A stretch of DNA of 64,000 nt, taken from Venturia oleaginea (lineage: Eukaryota > Ascomycota > Dothideomycetes > Venturiales > Venturiaceae). Position 1 is the stretch's first letter, and each line of letters opens with the position of its first letter. Below, in pieces: positions 31,131-41,481 of the stretch. The position numbers and the translations under genes are program-made. The notes below the pieces were generated by a model. The model made no database searches, was not told where the DNA came from, and saw only the letters and a list, made by a program, of their open reading frames with translations. Location of the stretch: the NCBI GenBank assembly GCA_013176395.1, contig JABMLP010000041.1, forward strand, positions 39,545-103,544. Direction: 5' to 3'.

Positions 31131-31890
31131 TTATATCAGGAACAGGCGACTGATTGCAAGCTGCTGTTCGAACGAACGGGATATGTAACGTAGGAAAAGC
31201 CTCGGAGGACCATCGACCCGCTGCCTTAAGCTCGAGCTCAGGCACACCCTTCGCAACTGCGTCCGTAGCAGCACCCCTACGGAAGGAGTGTCCTGTGTAG
31301 GACTTGTCGTCCAGCGAGGAGATAATACCAGTAGCGAGGAGGCGTCGGCGTAGTTGCATATGTACAGCAGCGTCCGAACAATGCCCTTTGCCGATGTCGA
31401 AGAGAGGCGCCGAAAGCGGCTTCGGATCATGCCTGAAAAGTCTTACCAGGGCGGCTACTGCACAGGTAGATTTTCCCGTTGCGGCGATGGAAATGGGAAC
31501 GCCCTGGTTAGCGTAATCGGTCTTGCTACGCTTCAGGAAGATAGAGACCCCGTAAGGCTCATGGTTAGGCGTATGACGATGGAAGCCGATATCGCTCCAT
31601 AAGACGTGAGTATAGGAGAACAGCGGGTGCTCACTATTTCTTAAAGAGTGTCGAGATTGAGGTCGGCTCCGGTGGTCGGTTCCACAGCCGTCAGTCCCTC
31701 AAGGATGCGTATAGTAGTAGGGAGCCCATTCTTGCGCTTCGGAGGCCTGAGGTTGAGAGCCCCCTGCCTTGCGCGTAGGAGCATCGGATCAGCGAACGCG
31801 CTGATAGGGTATCCCAGGTCGACATGCTTTGAACGTACTGCGGAGAGGTAGCTGGACGCTGTAGGGTCGAAAGCGGTGAGCCCTATTAGG
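31131..31890 (-). pseudogene. Tyrosine recombinase of the DIRS-like element, frameshifted
   Basis: Recognisable blocks in order are an N-terminal helical segment (YLSAVRSKHVDLGYPISAFADPMLLR); a first catalytic Arg candidate in SLRNSEHP; the conserved KRSKTDYANQGV; the H-x-x-R box TGHSFRRGAATDA; and GRWSSEAF. The catalytic Tyr (LRYISRS) then lies in a different frame. A one-base shift near 31195 therefore separates the Tyr from the rest, and another break with a probable small deletion lies near 31640. In the family this enzyme integrates a circular DNA intermediate by strand exchange. This copy should be inactive. Confidence 0.8.
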
Positions 31891-32092
31891 GGCAGAGTCA
31901 GGCGATACGATCGAAACTGGACTCGAGAAGGGGGCGTCGGCCAGATATTCCTATAGAGATGGTCCCCAACGGAGGAATGCAACGGCAACGGCAACGGCCT
32001 CCATCTCTTTAGGGTTAATAACCGCCGAACGATCGGACGGTTCAACCGTAGTTCAACGGAACTGTGAGATCGAAAAACGGTGAGCCCCATCG
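31880..32092 (-). repeat. Last copy of the DIRS 203-bp tandem repeat, left of Copia C
   Basis: This stretch matches the repeat units at 38294-38900 (GGTCCCCAACGGAGGAATGC) and leads directly into the recombinase frame. It ends at CATCG, the target site of Copia C. Copia C thus sits exactly between two units of the array. Confidence 0.85.
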
Positions 32093-32221
32093 TGTCAAAA
32101 GGTAGATGAAGCAGACTGAAGTCTGAATTGATGATCGTGGGCATGCCCATATATATACACGATTGAGGGGCTCGTGCTCAAGCTAGTACAAATGAGGTGA
32201 ATGAAATGAGTTCATTTGACA
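32093..32221 (-). repeat. 3' LTR of Copia C
   Basis: 129 bp, identical to 38165-38293. In the element's sense the purine tract CAGGGGGGC (complement of 32222-32231) lies directly before it. A TATATATA stretch in the middle may be the promoter. Confidence 0.93.
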
Positions 32222-32386
32222 GCCCCCCTGCTTGAGACAGAATGAGATCGTGCAAATGAGTTGAATCCATTGAAAGATCCTGAAAGACCAAGGAGAATGC
32301 CAGCAGAATAGAGGAGAGAGATTGAGACCGCCAGCAGGCTAACCACATTGAGATAATATAATGATCAGAAAGTGCCGCCAGTCGAC

Positions 32387-35300
32387 TCAGAATGAGGGCC
32401 ATGGAATCGCGTCAATCATGATGCCCAGGGCGGCCCTGAAGTTTTCGAATGTGGGCCTTGGCAGGCCTTTGGTGAGGCCGTCGGCGACCATCTTTGCAGT
32501 CCGTATGTACTTGAGAATGATGGAACCTTTGGCGACCTTCTCTCGAATCCAGTGATGCTTTGCGTTCATAGCCTTGTTGCGGCCGTGTGATTGTGGGTTC
32601 TTGGCGAGAGCAATGGCGCCTTGATTGTCAGCATAGATGACTGTAGTGGTAGGACCGAATTCGGGGTTGATCTCGTGAAGTAGTCGCTGCAGCCAAATGG
32701 CCTCTTTTGCTGCATTCGTTTGACCAATGTATTCGGCCTCACAAGTGGAGAGTGACACTGTAGCTTGTCGTTTGGATGACCAGCTAATTGCTCCACTGCC
32801 GATGTTGCAAAGATATCCAGATGTTGATCGCCTTGTACCGACGTCGCCAGCCCAGTCAGAGTCAGTGAAGCCTACCAGGTTTTCGAGTTCACCTTTGTAG
32901 ACGAGTGAGGCAGAGATGGTACCTTTGAGGTAGCGAAAGATGTCTTCCACCAAGGACCAATGTGCGATGGTTGGATTGGCCGCAAAGCGACTGACGAGAG
33001 AGACTGCAAAGGCAATATCAGGCCGGGTACCGAGCATTGCATATATGAGTGACCCGACAGCGGATTGATATTTAGTTCTGAACTGAGGGTCTGCACGGTA
33101 GTCTTCTTTGGCGGGTTCAGGGCGGCAAGATGGGTTGATTGGAATGGGTTTTGGATAACAATCGGAGAAGGCATGATCCTCGAGAATCTTCGTGATGTAT
33201 GCAGTTTGGGTAATTGCAATTGAGCGATTCTGACGATCCCTCTGAAGTGCCATGCCGAGATAGAACTTTGCCGGCCCTAGGTCAGTCATCTGAAAGCGCT
33301 TGTGCAAGGCATCTTTCAGAAGATTGATCTCGTTCATATCGGGCCCAACAAGCAGAAGATCGTCAACATAGATAGCGACGAACAGCTGTCCTTTGTGGAA
33401 GACACTGAAGTCACTATCTAGCATTGAGAACCCGAGAGAGACAAGGAATGCGGATAGAGTTTCATACCAAACCCTAGGTGCCTGCTTGAGGCCGTATAAT
33501 GCACGATTGAGCCGACAGTAGTCATCACCAACCTCGAAGCCACGAGGTTGACAAACGAAGATAGTTTCATCAACCTCGCCATAGAGAAAGGCAGTTTTGA
33601 CGTCCATCTGCTCAATCTCCCAGTCAAGGGAGGCAGCAATAGCAAAGAGAGCTTTGTATGTCATCGGCCTTACCACAGAGGCAACGGTATCATGGAAGTT
33701 AATGCCGAATTCCTGCTCGAAACCTCTCACCACGTATCTTGCCTTAAATCTCAGCACAGTGCCGTCGGCACCGCGCTTCAATTTGAACACCCATTTACCC
33801 GTCAGTGGCCTTGCGCCCTCTGGGAGTGTTGTGAGTGTCCAGACGTTGTTGTCATCTATTGAATGCATCTCCTACTTCATCGCCTTGAGCCATTGAGGAG
33901 CATAAGGTGATGACATGGCTTGATTGTATGTTGTAGGCTCGAATGGCTCAGTAGAGGCTGCGAGGCTTAGGAAGGAGAGGAGGCAGTAGGCAGAGGATTT
34001 GGCGATATTGGCGTGAAAGGCGAGGGTTGCTTGCTCCTCAGTAAGAACAATAGGTTCGCGATCGTGGGTAGGCTTATATTCATCAATGAGCTTCGCAATT
34101 TCTGTGGCTTTGTTGACGCTGTACAGGCCAATAAATGAGTTAAGGCCTGCAGCCTCACGGGCTCTCTTGCTTGGGCGATCTGGGCGACGTGTTCTCACCG
34201 CGACGGAGTGGGATTCTCGTGGTGGCGCGTCACCCATCACTGATGGAGGGTCAGAGAGGTTAGAGGAGTCAGAGTTTTCAGAATCTGGGAGAGTAGCCTC
34301 TTCGCGAGCTGGTGGCTCAACGCGTTGAGGGGTTGGTGAGCGAGAGAGATGACCAGGTTGTTTAATGGGTGTGGTTGAGATGGGGAGTTGATGATGATAA
34401 GTGATAGGTTGGCGGCGCTTGATGGATTCGTCGGCGTGAAAGGTTGATGTACGAATGATGCGACCATTTTCGAGCAAGACTTTGTAGATGCTGTGGCCAT
34501 CGAAGCCAACGAATTTGCCTGCTAGGGAGCGATCTGTGAAGCCTTTGGTCTTCCTTGTGATGGCCCAGCCGTTGCTACCAAAGATGAGCATATTGGAGAC
34601 TGCGGGAGCAATGGAGGTCCAGGCCTCAAAGATGGTCATTGTAAGGCTGGGATGGGGTCCTAAGACGCGTACAAAGTTGGCGTAGGCATATGCGAGAGGC
34701 CAGTACTTGGTAGGAAGTTGTGAGGCAATCATCATAGGGTTTGCCATTGACGAGATGACGCCGTTGAAGCGCTCGGATCGAGGATTCTGCTCAGGATTGT
34801 ATGGAGTCGTGCAGTGGTGAGTGATTCCCTGAGAGAGAAGTACGGCTTCATCTGCTGATTTAACGTATTCTCCTCCATTGTCAGTTTGGTAGAAATGAAT
34901 TCGCATAGTAGCAGTCTCGTGGGTGAGCTTGAATTGCTGGAAGAGAGCAAACACCTCATCTTTATGCTTCATGAAATGGACCTCAGAATAGCCAGTATAG
35001 TCATCAATGAAGCTGACAACCCATAGTTCTCCGCGAAAACCACGCGTTGGGTAGGGCCCAGTGACATCTGAATGGATTAGATCGAGTTTGAAGCGCCCTC
35101 TCATGATGTGACCAGTGTGAGGTGTCCTCTTCATCTTCCCAAGCATGCAGGCTTCGCATGGAGGTTGGCGATCGATAGGTCTTGAGAGGTCCATTCCTGT
35201 CACCATCTTTTCGAGAGCGCGAATGCGTGGAGGACTGATGTGTGCAAGCCTTTCATGCCAGAGTTGTAATGTATCTGAATTGATGGCTGCAAAAGATACG

Positions 35301-36640
35301 GGTTGACGGCGAAGATGGAGAGGGAAGACGCCATTGACGCGACCGGTGGTGAATGTGAACTTGTCTGGGATATAGATTTTGAAGCCTGATGTGTCAACTG
35401 AGAAGTTGACGCCTTTAGAGAGAAGTTGGTCAAAGGATAGCAGATTAACACCTGCCTCAGGGCAATGTTCGACTCCATGAAAGTCTACAGGGCGAAATGA
35501 GCCTTTGGTAGTGGTGACCCAGAGTCTGACTGTGCCTGTACCGATGACTTTTGCTGTAGAGCCAGAGAGACCACTGAATTGACGCTGTTGAGATGGAGGA
35601 AGGGCGCGATATTCGACGAATGCAGAGCGATCCCAGGTAAGGTGACGGCCGCAGGCGCTGTCCAGCAGCCATTGGTGAAGAAGGTCAGTCCAAGGGAAGT
35701 CCTCTCGAGCCATTAAGGCGGTAACTTTCTTGGTATCTGGCTTCTTGGTGTCTTTGGTATCAGCGCGAGGTCTCTTCTGTTGATTCTGGTTGCCTTTCTG
35801 ATTGTGAAAGCATTCGTGCTTGGTATGGAATGCGCGGTTGCATTTGGTACAATAAGATGCGTGGATTTTGACTGTATCACCGATGACTTCTTCGCTGTAC
35901 ACGCCTTTTCGCACACAGGTAGTTGGAAGGGAAGGAATGGAGGGTTGAATGACCATTGCAGCGACTGTAGAGTGGGTGTTAAGATGACTACGCTCCTCGT
36001 TCCTGACGCGATGAACGGTTTCTTCGAAGGAGATTGGGTCATTCTTTTCAGTCTTGAGGATGTTGGCAGTCTGATTGAAGGTACTGATAAAGGTATCGAA
36101 GGCAGGGCCAAGGTTACCTAGGTAATGTTGGACGATAAAGGGTACTGGAAGCACGACGTCTGAGTTGAGTTCGTCGAAGGCGCGGATAATACGTCTGAAG
36201 TCTTCGGTGTAGGAAAGAAGGTCTGGAGAGTTCGAATATGAGAGGTTGTTCCATTCCCTGCATAGTTCTGCGAATGTGCCGGCGCCCTGAGGTCTGAATC
36301 TCTTAAGCAGCTCATCGCAGAGCTTCTTGACAGTGTCAAACTTAGGATCCTTCACCCAGGACTTAGCTTCTGTTCCGAGACGCGTGCGAAGGGCGGAGAG
36401 AGCAAGTCTTTGTGATTTCTTCCATACGACCGATAAGTCTGGGGTTGTAGAGTTTCGAGTAGTGACGCCTTCGACGGTAGGAGGTAAGATGGGATTGTCA
36501 AGGATAAGTTCGAAATCCTGGTGGAGAAGATAGGTGTCCACCAGTTCAATCCACATAGTAACAGAATAACCATCCTGAAGTATTGGTATGTCTTTGAATT
36601 TGAAGGATCCAGAGCCGAATCCGGCTTGAGTTTCAGCCAT
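32387..36640 (-). pseudogene. Copia C gag-pol polyprotein with one in-frame TAG
   Basis: The ATG at 36640 (MAETQAGFGSGSFKF) opens 922 codons. They comprise Gag with a CxxC...H...C knuckle (CTKCNRAFHTKHEC), protease with LLDSACGRH where DSG is usual, the integrase zinc finger (HERLAH...CEACMLGK), and an integrase core with IHSDVTGPY, QTDNGGEY and RSERFNG. A TAG at 33872-33874 follows LKAMK, then GAG ATG continue in the same frame for 494 codons. That part is reverse transcriptase (ALYGLKQAPRVW, AIYVDDLLLVG) and RNase H (FTDSDWAGD, STCEAEYIG, YADNQGAI, MNAKHHWIREKV). Related proteins read KEEMHS here, so the TAG probably replaced a Glu codon. Everything else is open. Readthrough would give a full polyprotein; otherwise reverse transcriptase is lost. 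Confidence 0.93.
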
Positions 36641-36699
36641 GAGTGTAGATTGAGAATATGAAGACTTAGTGATTGTATCGCATCGTCGCAGTCGAGGAG

Positions 36700-37862
36700 A
36701 TTTGGCTTAAGTTTCAGCCATGAGTGCTTGTCTGCTCACCGTTGTAGCGGGTCACGGAGACATGATCGAGAGATTTGGCTTAAGTTTCAGCCATGAGTGC
36801 ATGTCTGCTCACCGTCGTAGCGGGTCACGGAGACATGATCGGGAGATCTGGCTTAAGTTTTGGCCATGAGTGCATGTCTGCTCACCGTCGTAGCGGGTCA
36901 CGGAGACATGATCGAGAGATTTGGCTTAAGTTTCAGCCATGAGTGCATGTCTGCTCACCGTCGTAGCGGGTCACGGAGACATGATCGGGACATCTGGCTT
37001 AAGTTTCGGCCATGAGTGCATGTCTGCTCACCGTCGTAGCGGGTCACGGAGACATGATCGAGAGATTTGGCTTAAGTTTCAGCCATGAGTGCATGTCTGC
37101 TCACCGTCGTAGCGGGTCACGGAGACATGATCGGGACATCTGGCTTAAGTTTCGGCCATGAGTGCATGTCTGCTCACCGTCGTAGCGGGTCACGGAGACA
37201 TGATCGAGGGATTTGGCTTAAGTTTCAGCCATGAGTGCATGTCTGCTCACCGTCGTAGCGGGTCACGGAGACATGATCGGGACATCTGGCTTAAGTTTCG
37301 GCCATGAGTGCATGTCTGCTCACCGTCGTAGCGGGTCACGGAGACATGATCGAGAGATTTGGCTTAAGTTTCAGCCATGAGTGCATGTCTGCTCACCGTC
37401 GTAGCGGGTCACGGAGACATGATCGGGACATCTGGCTTAAGTTTCGGCCATGAGTGCATGTCTGCTCACCGTCGTAGCGGGTCACGGAGACATGATCGAG
37501 GGATTTGGCTTAAGTTTCAGCCATGAGTGCATGTCTGCTCACCGTCGTAGCGGGTCACGGAGACATGATCGAGAGATTTGGCTTAAGTTTCAGCCATGAG
37601 TGCTTGTCTGCTCACCGTCGTAGCGGGTCACGGAGACATGATCGAGGGATTTGGCTTAAGTTTCAGCCATGAGTGCATGTCTGCTCACCGTCGTAGCGGG
37701 TCACGGAGACATGATCGAGAGATCTGGCTTAAGTTTCGGCCATGAGTGCATGTCTGCTCACCGTCCTAGCGGGTCACGGAGACGTGACCGAGAGATCTGG
37801 CTTAAATTTCAGCATTGATTGCATGCCTGCTCACCGTCGTAGCGGGTCACGGAGACATCGAA
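36700..37862 (-). repeat. Sixteen 72-bp repeats in the Copia C leader, most with a decoy gag start
   Basis: The unit is 72 bp, with sixteen copies, few differences and the same phase throughout. On the element's sense strand each copy except the most upstream one includes ATGGC(T/C)(G/A)AAACTTAAG, that is Met-Ala-Glu(or Lys)-Thr-stop. It differs from the true gag start (ATGGCTGAAACTCAAG at 36640) by the CAA-to-TAA change. Each unit also holds other short ATG frames. The array fills most of the 1.5 kb between the primer-binding site and gag. Confidence 0.95.
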
Positions 37863-38150
37863 GACCACTTAGCTAATGCAAGGATTTGTATGAGCGATAG
37901 GAACTGTACGGGTGATATTTCTGACGTGTAGGGGAGCGAGAGACCTGAGAAGCGGCGTGAACAGGGCTTGTAGTAACTAGAAGCGCAATCGACGAGGTTC
38001 TGAGATTTGTCGTGTGCCTTGACGTGAGAGAGATCAGCGGGAGGGTTCGAATGGGTCATAGAAAGCCGTTGGCCGCGTGGTGATTCAACACCAAGGAATC
38101 TGCTTTGCGTGGTAGGTCAAATTATATATGGGCACAGCGGTAGTGCAAGC

Positions 38151-38164
38151 CCGGGCTCATAACC
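38151..38164 (-). promoter_or_regulatory. Primer-binding site of Copia C (initiator tRNA-Met half)
   Basis: Immediately after the 5' LTR the minus strand reads GGTTATGAGCCCGG, complementary to the anticodon arm of initiator tRNA-Met. It is the same solution as in Copia A. Confidence 0.8.
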
Positions 38165-38293
38165 TGTCAAAAGGTAGATGAAGCAGACTGAAGTCTGAAT
38201 TGATGATCGTGGGCATGCCCATATATATACACGATTGAGGGGCTCGTGCTCAAGCTAGTACAAATGAGGTGAATGAAATGAGTTCATTTGACA
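38165..38293 (-). repeat. 5' LTR of Copia C
   Basis: 129 bp, identical to the 3' LTR. CATCG directly outside it is one half of the target duplication. Confidence 0.93.
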
Positions 38294-38902
38294 CATCGGA
38301 GGCAGAGCTAGACGATACGATCGAAACTAGACTCGAGAGAGGGCGTTGGCCGGATGTGCCTATAGAGATGGTCCCCAACGGAGGAATGCAACGGCAACGG
38401 CAACGGCCTCCATCTCTTTAGGGTTAATAAACGCCGAACGATCGGGCGGTTCAACAATAGTTCAACGGCACTGTGAGATCGAAAGCGGTGAGCCCCATCG
38501 GAGGCAGAGCCAGACTATACGATCGTAACTAGACTCGAGAGAGGGCGTTGGCCGGATGTGCCTATAGAGATGGTCCCCAACGGAGGAATGCAACGGCAAC
38601 GGCAACGGCCTCCATCTCTTTAGGGTTAATAAACGCCGAACGATCGGGCGGTTCAACCATAGTTCAACGGAACTGTGAGATCGAAAAACGGTGAGCCCCA
38701 TCGGAGGCAGAGCTAGACGATACGATCGAAACTAGACTCAAGAGAGGGCGTCGTCCGGATGTGCCTATAGAGATGGTCCCCAACGGAGGAATGCAACGGC
38801 AACGGCAAAGGCCTCCATCTCTTTAGGGTTAATAAACGCCGACCGATCGGACGGTTCAACAAGAGTTCAGCGGAACTGTGAGATCGAAAGCGGTGAGCCC
38901 CA
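38294..38902 (-). repeat. About 203-bp tandem repeats at the RNase H/recombinase junction
   Basis: Three tandem units are each marked by GGTCCCCAACGGAGGAATGC (near 38367, 38570 and 38767). A parental copy lies inside the RNase H frame (near 39131) and a fifth copy beyond Copia C (31880-32092). Each unit encodes a shortened version of the NPKEMEAVAVAFLRW region joined to the end of the RNase H frame. About 160 bp present in the parental copy are missing from the units, so the array grew from an already deleted copy. Confidence 0.88.
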
Positions 38903-40513
38903 TTGGGGGCAGAGCCAGGCGATACGATCAAACTGGACTCGAGAGAGGGCATCGGCCAGGCCGTTAGCCGTAGATGGAAGCCAGCGGGCTTCGATAACAA
39001 TATCACAGGCAGCGGCCTGAGTAACAATAGTGCGGAGATGGGTGTTGCTCTCACCACGAACAGCCTCCTTCGTCAACCCGGCCACGGCCGTAGAGTTGTC
39101 ACAGTGGATAACGACCCGATTATGTGCCCAGAGAGATGGTCCCCAACGGAGGAATGCGACGGCAACGGCCTCCATCTCCTTAGGGTTGATAAACGCCGAA
39201 CGATTGGACGGTTCAGAAATAAAAGCATGCTCGATTGCGATACTGTTGGTGTAATCCCCCCAAGAGACATCGGTCTCAGAGGACTCGAAAAAGAAGCCGC
39301 CGAGGCTTTGTTGTCCGGAGGCATCAGTAAAAAGGTGGAAACAACGGCGCTTTCGGTAATCGAAGAAGTAGACCCCGTTGGTTAGCTCGAGCGCACGGAG
39401 CCACCAGAGAAGGTCGTCTCGTACACCACTAGGCAGGGCTCGGCGAAAGTGCCGATTGACTTCTCCGTATGCTCCGCTCAGGTAGTCCCAGATCGATCGA
39501 GTGTAAACCCGGCCAAGGCGGATGACGGCACTGGCCCAACTGAGCCGCCCGGCGAGGGACTTCGTATCCCGGAGCCGCGGCCTTGTCTCGGAGAGGTGAT
39601 CACGGATAGCCTGGATCAAAGAATCTCTCTTCTCGTCGGAGAGACGCAGTTCCAAGCGTACCGTATCAACCAGAAGACCTAATATCTCGACGGCCGTGCC
39701 GACCACGTCTTTGGCATCCTTGCGAGGAATCCCAAGTCGATCGGTGGTCTTGATCCAGAGTTCCGCAACGCGGTCCGAAATTTCTTGAGACGTACATACA
39801 AACATAAAATCATCAAGGTAGTGCTCGATCGCGGTAGGGATACTGCGCGTGCTGGCCTGCTCGTCGAGAGCCCAATGGAGACCTTCCGCAAAGAGATTGA
39901 AGATAAATGGCGCAGTCCTGAGACCGAAAGGGAGGCAGAGTTCTTGATAATTGAGGCCGTTGAGGCAAAACCCAAGATACCGGGACGAGATGAGATCCAC
40001 AGGGATGTTGCGAAAAGCGTGCGCAATGTCGCGTTTCATTAGAAGACAGCCCCGGCCTGTACGAAGGACGTGCTGAACAATTCTGTCGACTCTGGTGTAT
40101 TGTAGCTTGCCAAACACGCGTGGAATGGCATCGTTGACTGAAGTTTGGGGCGGCCAAGAGAGGTCGTGGATCCGGCGTAAGGTTCCGTCTTGTTTTGGGA
40201 CCATCCCAAGAGGAGCGATAAACAGGCCCGGGTCTGTAGAGATAGCCAATCGGCCGGCGGCCAGCTCCTTCGCAACGTAGCCCGTAGCTTCGGCTACGGT
40301 CGCCTCGTCGGAGAAGTAGTTGTTCGAAACGCCGCGTACGCGAATCGTATGAGGCTCGCAGATACCGATGGAGGCGCCGTACGTGAGTATACCAACTAGG
40401 TTAGTCACCAGTGTGCGCTCTGGATATCCTGAGAGGCTTATCCAGCCAAGAGGCTTGAAAGGCGACCTATTCTCAGGCAGCGGCGGGCCATCGGGTTGGA
40501 ATACAGCAAACAA
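38867..40513 (-). CDS. DIRS-like reverse transcriptase-RNase H
   Basis: An open 548-residue frame. The reverse transcriptase core includes LIAPLGMVPKQDGTLRRIHD, the aspartate block LMKRDIAHAFRNI, LPFGLRTAPFIFN and the catalytic YLDDFMFV. RNase H follows with LFTDASGQQSLGGF, NPKEMEAVAVAF, IHCDNSTAVAGL and LADALSRV. The FGLRTAPF and HCDNSTAV forms are characteristic of DIRS/Ngaro rather than Copia or Gypsy. The frame ends at a stop just inside the first tandem repeat. The true start may lie upstream as part of a fusion with Gag. In its family the enzyme copies the element RNA. Confidence 0.88.
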   Translation of the reverse strand: MFAVFQPDGPPLPENRSPFKPLGWISLSGYPERTLVTNLVGILTYGASIGICEPHTIRVRGVSNNYFSDEATVAEATGYVAKELAAGRLAISTDPGLFIAPLGMVPKQDGTLRRIHDLSWPPQTSVNDAIPRVFGKLQYTRVDRIVQHVLRTGRGCLLMKRDIAHAFRNIPVDLISSRYLGFCLNGLNYQELCLPFGLRTAPFIFNLFAEGLHWALDEQASTRSIPTAIEHYLDDFMFVCTSQEISDRVAELWIKTTDRLGIPRKDAKDVVGTAVEILGLLVDTVRLELRLSDEKRDSLIQAIRDHLSETRPRLRDTKSLAGRLSWASAVIRLGRVYTRSIWDYLSGAYGEVNRHFRRALPSGVRDDLLWWLRALELTNGVYFFDYRKRRCFHLFTDASGQQSLGGFFFESSETDVSWGDYTNSIAIEHAFISEPSNRSAFINPKEMEAVAVAFLRWGPSLWAHNRVVIHCDNSTAVAGLTKEAVRGESNTHLRTIVTQAAACDIVIEARWLPSTANGLADALSRVQFDRIAWLCPQWGSPLSISQFR

Positions 40514-40549
40514 GGGCTCCGTATTCGACCGGAACTCGTCCTGTGGCTG

Positions 40550-41481
40550 CTATTTGGCGGCCTTGAGAGGGTCGGTCTCCGCCTTAGGCCTTGAAGCCTT
40601 CTTCGGACAAGCGGTGGCGGGATGGTATTGCTTGCAAGTGGTACAGACATGTGAGCGATTGCACGACTCACCCCATGTACATGCTCCTCTGTTATAGCTA
40701 AGGCAGGTCTCGTTTTTGAGGGACGAGTCGCTGCGCTTTCGCTTCTCAGAGCTCTTCGAAGCTGTACGAGCAGCTGCCGACTGAAGCTTTGCCATTAATT
40801 GTTGAGCCTCGAGATGAGCCTTCGACGTAAGTGGATTGCAGAAGCGATCCTGAAAGGCATAGCTGAGGTTCCAGTGGCTCGCCGTGGTAATACCGCGCTG
40901 GATTACTTCGGCGTGGAATGTGAAGACCAAGAGGCGCACGGAGGCCCAGTCGTAGTGTAGGCGCAAAGCCTCGACCTTGGCGCGAAAGGTATTGATGGCT
41001 TCGTACGTTGCAGCGCTCAAAGTAGGAAAGAGATTATAGAGGAGGCCGTACTGTTATCCGGCTCAGTCGCCCCCGGACGACTGGTGCCATACGGTAGTTC
41101 GAGTAAAGAGCCCTCCCTAGTTCTCGCAAGGCGCGCCGCGGCTTCTTCGCGTTTGACCTGCATCTGGAGGTCGTGCTCCTCCTTTTTGCGGTCCATCCTT
41201 AGCCTGTGAGCCTCTACGGCGCGAGCCTCAGCGGCCTGGGCATTGTTGATCGCGACCTGTTCGAGGGTCAGAGCTAGAGGCGGTGCCCGTGGCGGGGCGA
41301 ACGTGGGCTGAGTTTGAGTAGGTGTCATCTCGCCGCTAATGGGTGTAAGAGACCGTGAAGATGACCTCTGGGTCTCGAAGACAATAGGGGGGGATCGGGT
41401 ACGAGAGGAGCGAGTAGAGTGACCCGGTGGTAGGAATAAGTTGATAGGAACCGACGCGGTGATATCCTTCTTCGGAGGCAT
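40550..41481 (-). pseudogene. Gag-like protein of the DIRS-like element, frameshifted
   Basis: The ATG at 41481 (MPPKKDITASVPINLFLPPG) opens 154 codons: a Ser/Thr/Pro-rich region, then a Glu/Arg/Ala coiled coil (AEARAVEAHRLRMDRKKEEH). Near 41055 the frame must shift by one to continue as YGLLYNLFPTLSAATYEAIN. It then runs to 40550 through a helical part (LRLHYDWASVRLLVF) and a Cys/His cluster (CLSYNRGACTWGESCNRSHVCTTC), which is a CCCH-like zinc finger. This domain order suits a nucleic-acid-binding capsid-type protein. The shift could be decay, a sequencing error or a programmed frameshift; no obvious slippery site was seen. Confidence 0.7.

Larger units (their letters stand above)
32093..38293 (-). 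mobile_element. Copia C: very young Copia element inserted in the DIRS-like element
   Basis: The element spans 6201 bp with two 129-bp LTRs that are identical by eye, and a perfect target duplication CATCG (32088-32092 and 38294-38298). The LTRs start TGTCAAA and end TTTGACA, a 7-bp inverted terminus. The internal region has a tRNA-Met-type primer-binding site, an unusually long repeated leader, and one gag-pol frame interrupted by a single TAG. Its Gag and protease differ from Copia A and B, so it belongs to another Copia lineage. Confidence 0.95.

Noticed and set aside
36700..37862. Regular repeats of constant length resembling a CRISPR array
   Set aside because: The 72-bp units are contiguous without unique spacers, lie in a Copia leader and derive from the gag start region. 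The genome is eukaryotic.
38040..38060. GGTTCGAAT motif resembling a tRNA B box
   Set aside because: No acceptor stem, A box or terminator in the right place; it lies in the Copia C leader.
41017..41055. Possible programmed frameshift in the DIRS-like gag
   Set aside because: The two frames overlap but no slippery heptamer or following structure is obvious; simple decay or a sequence error is as likely.
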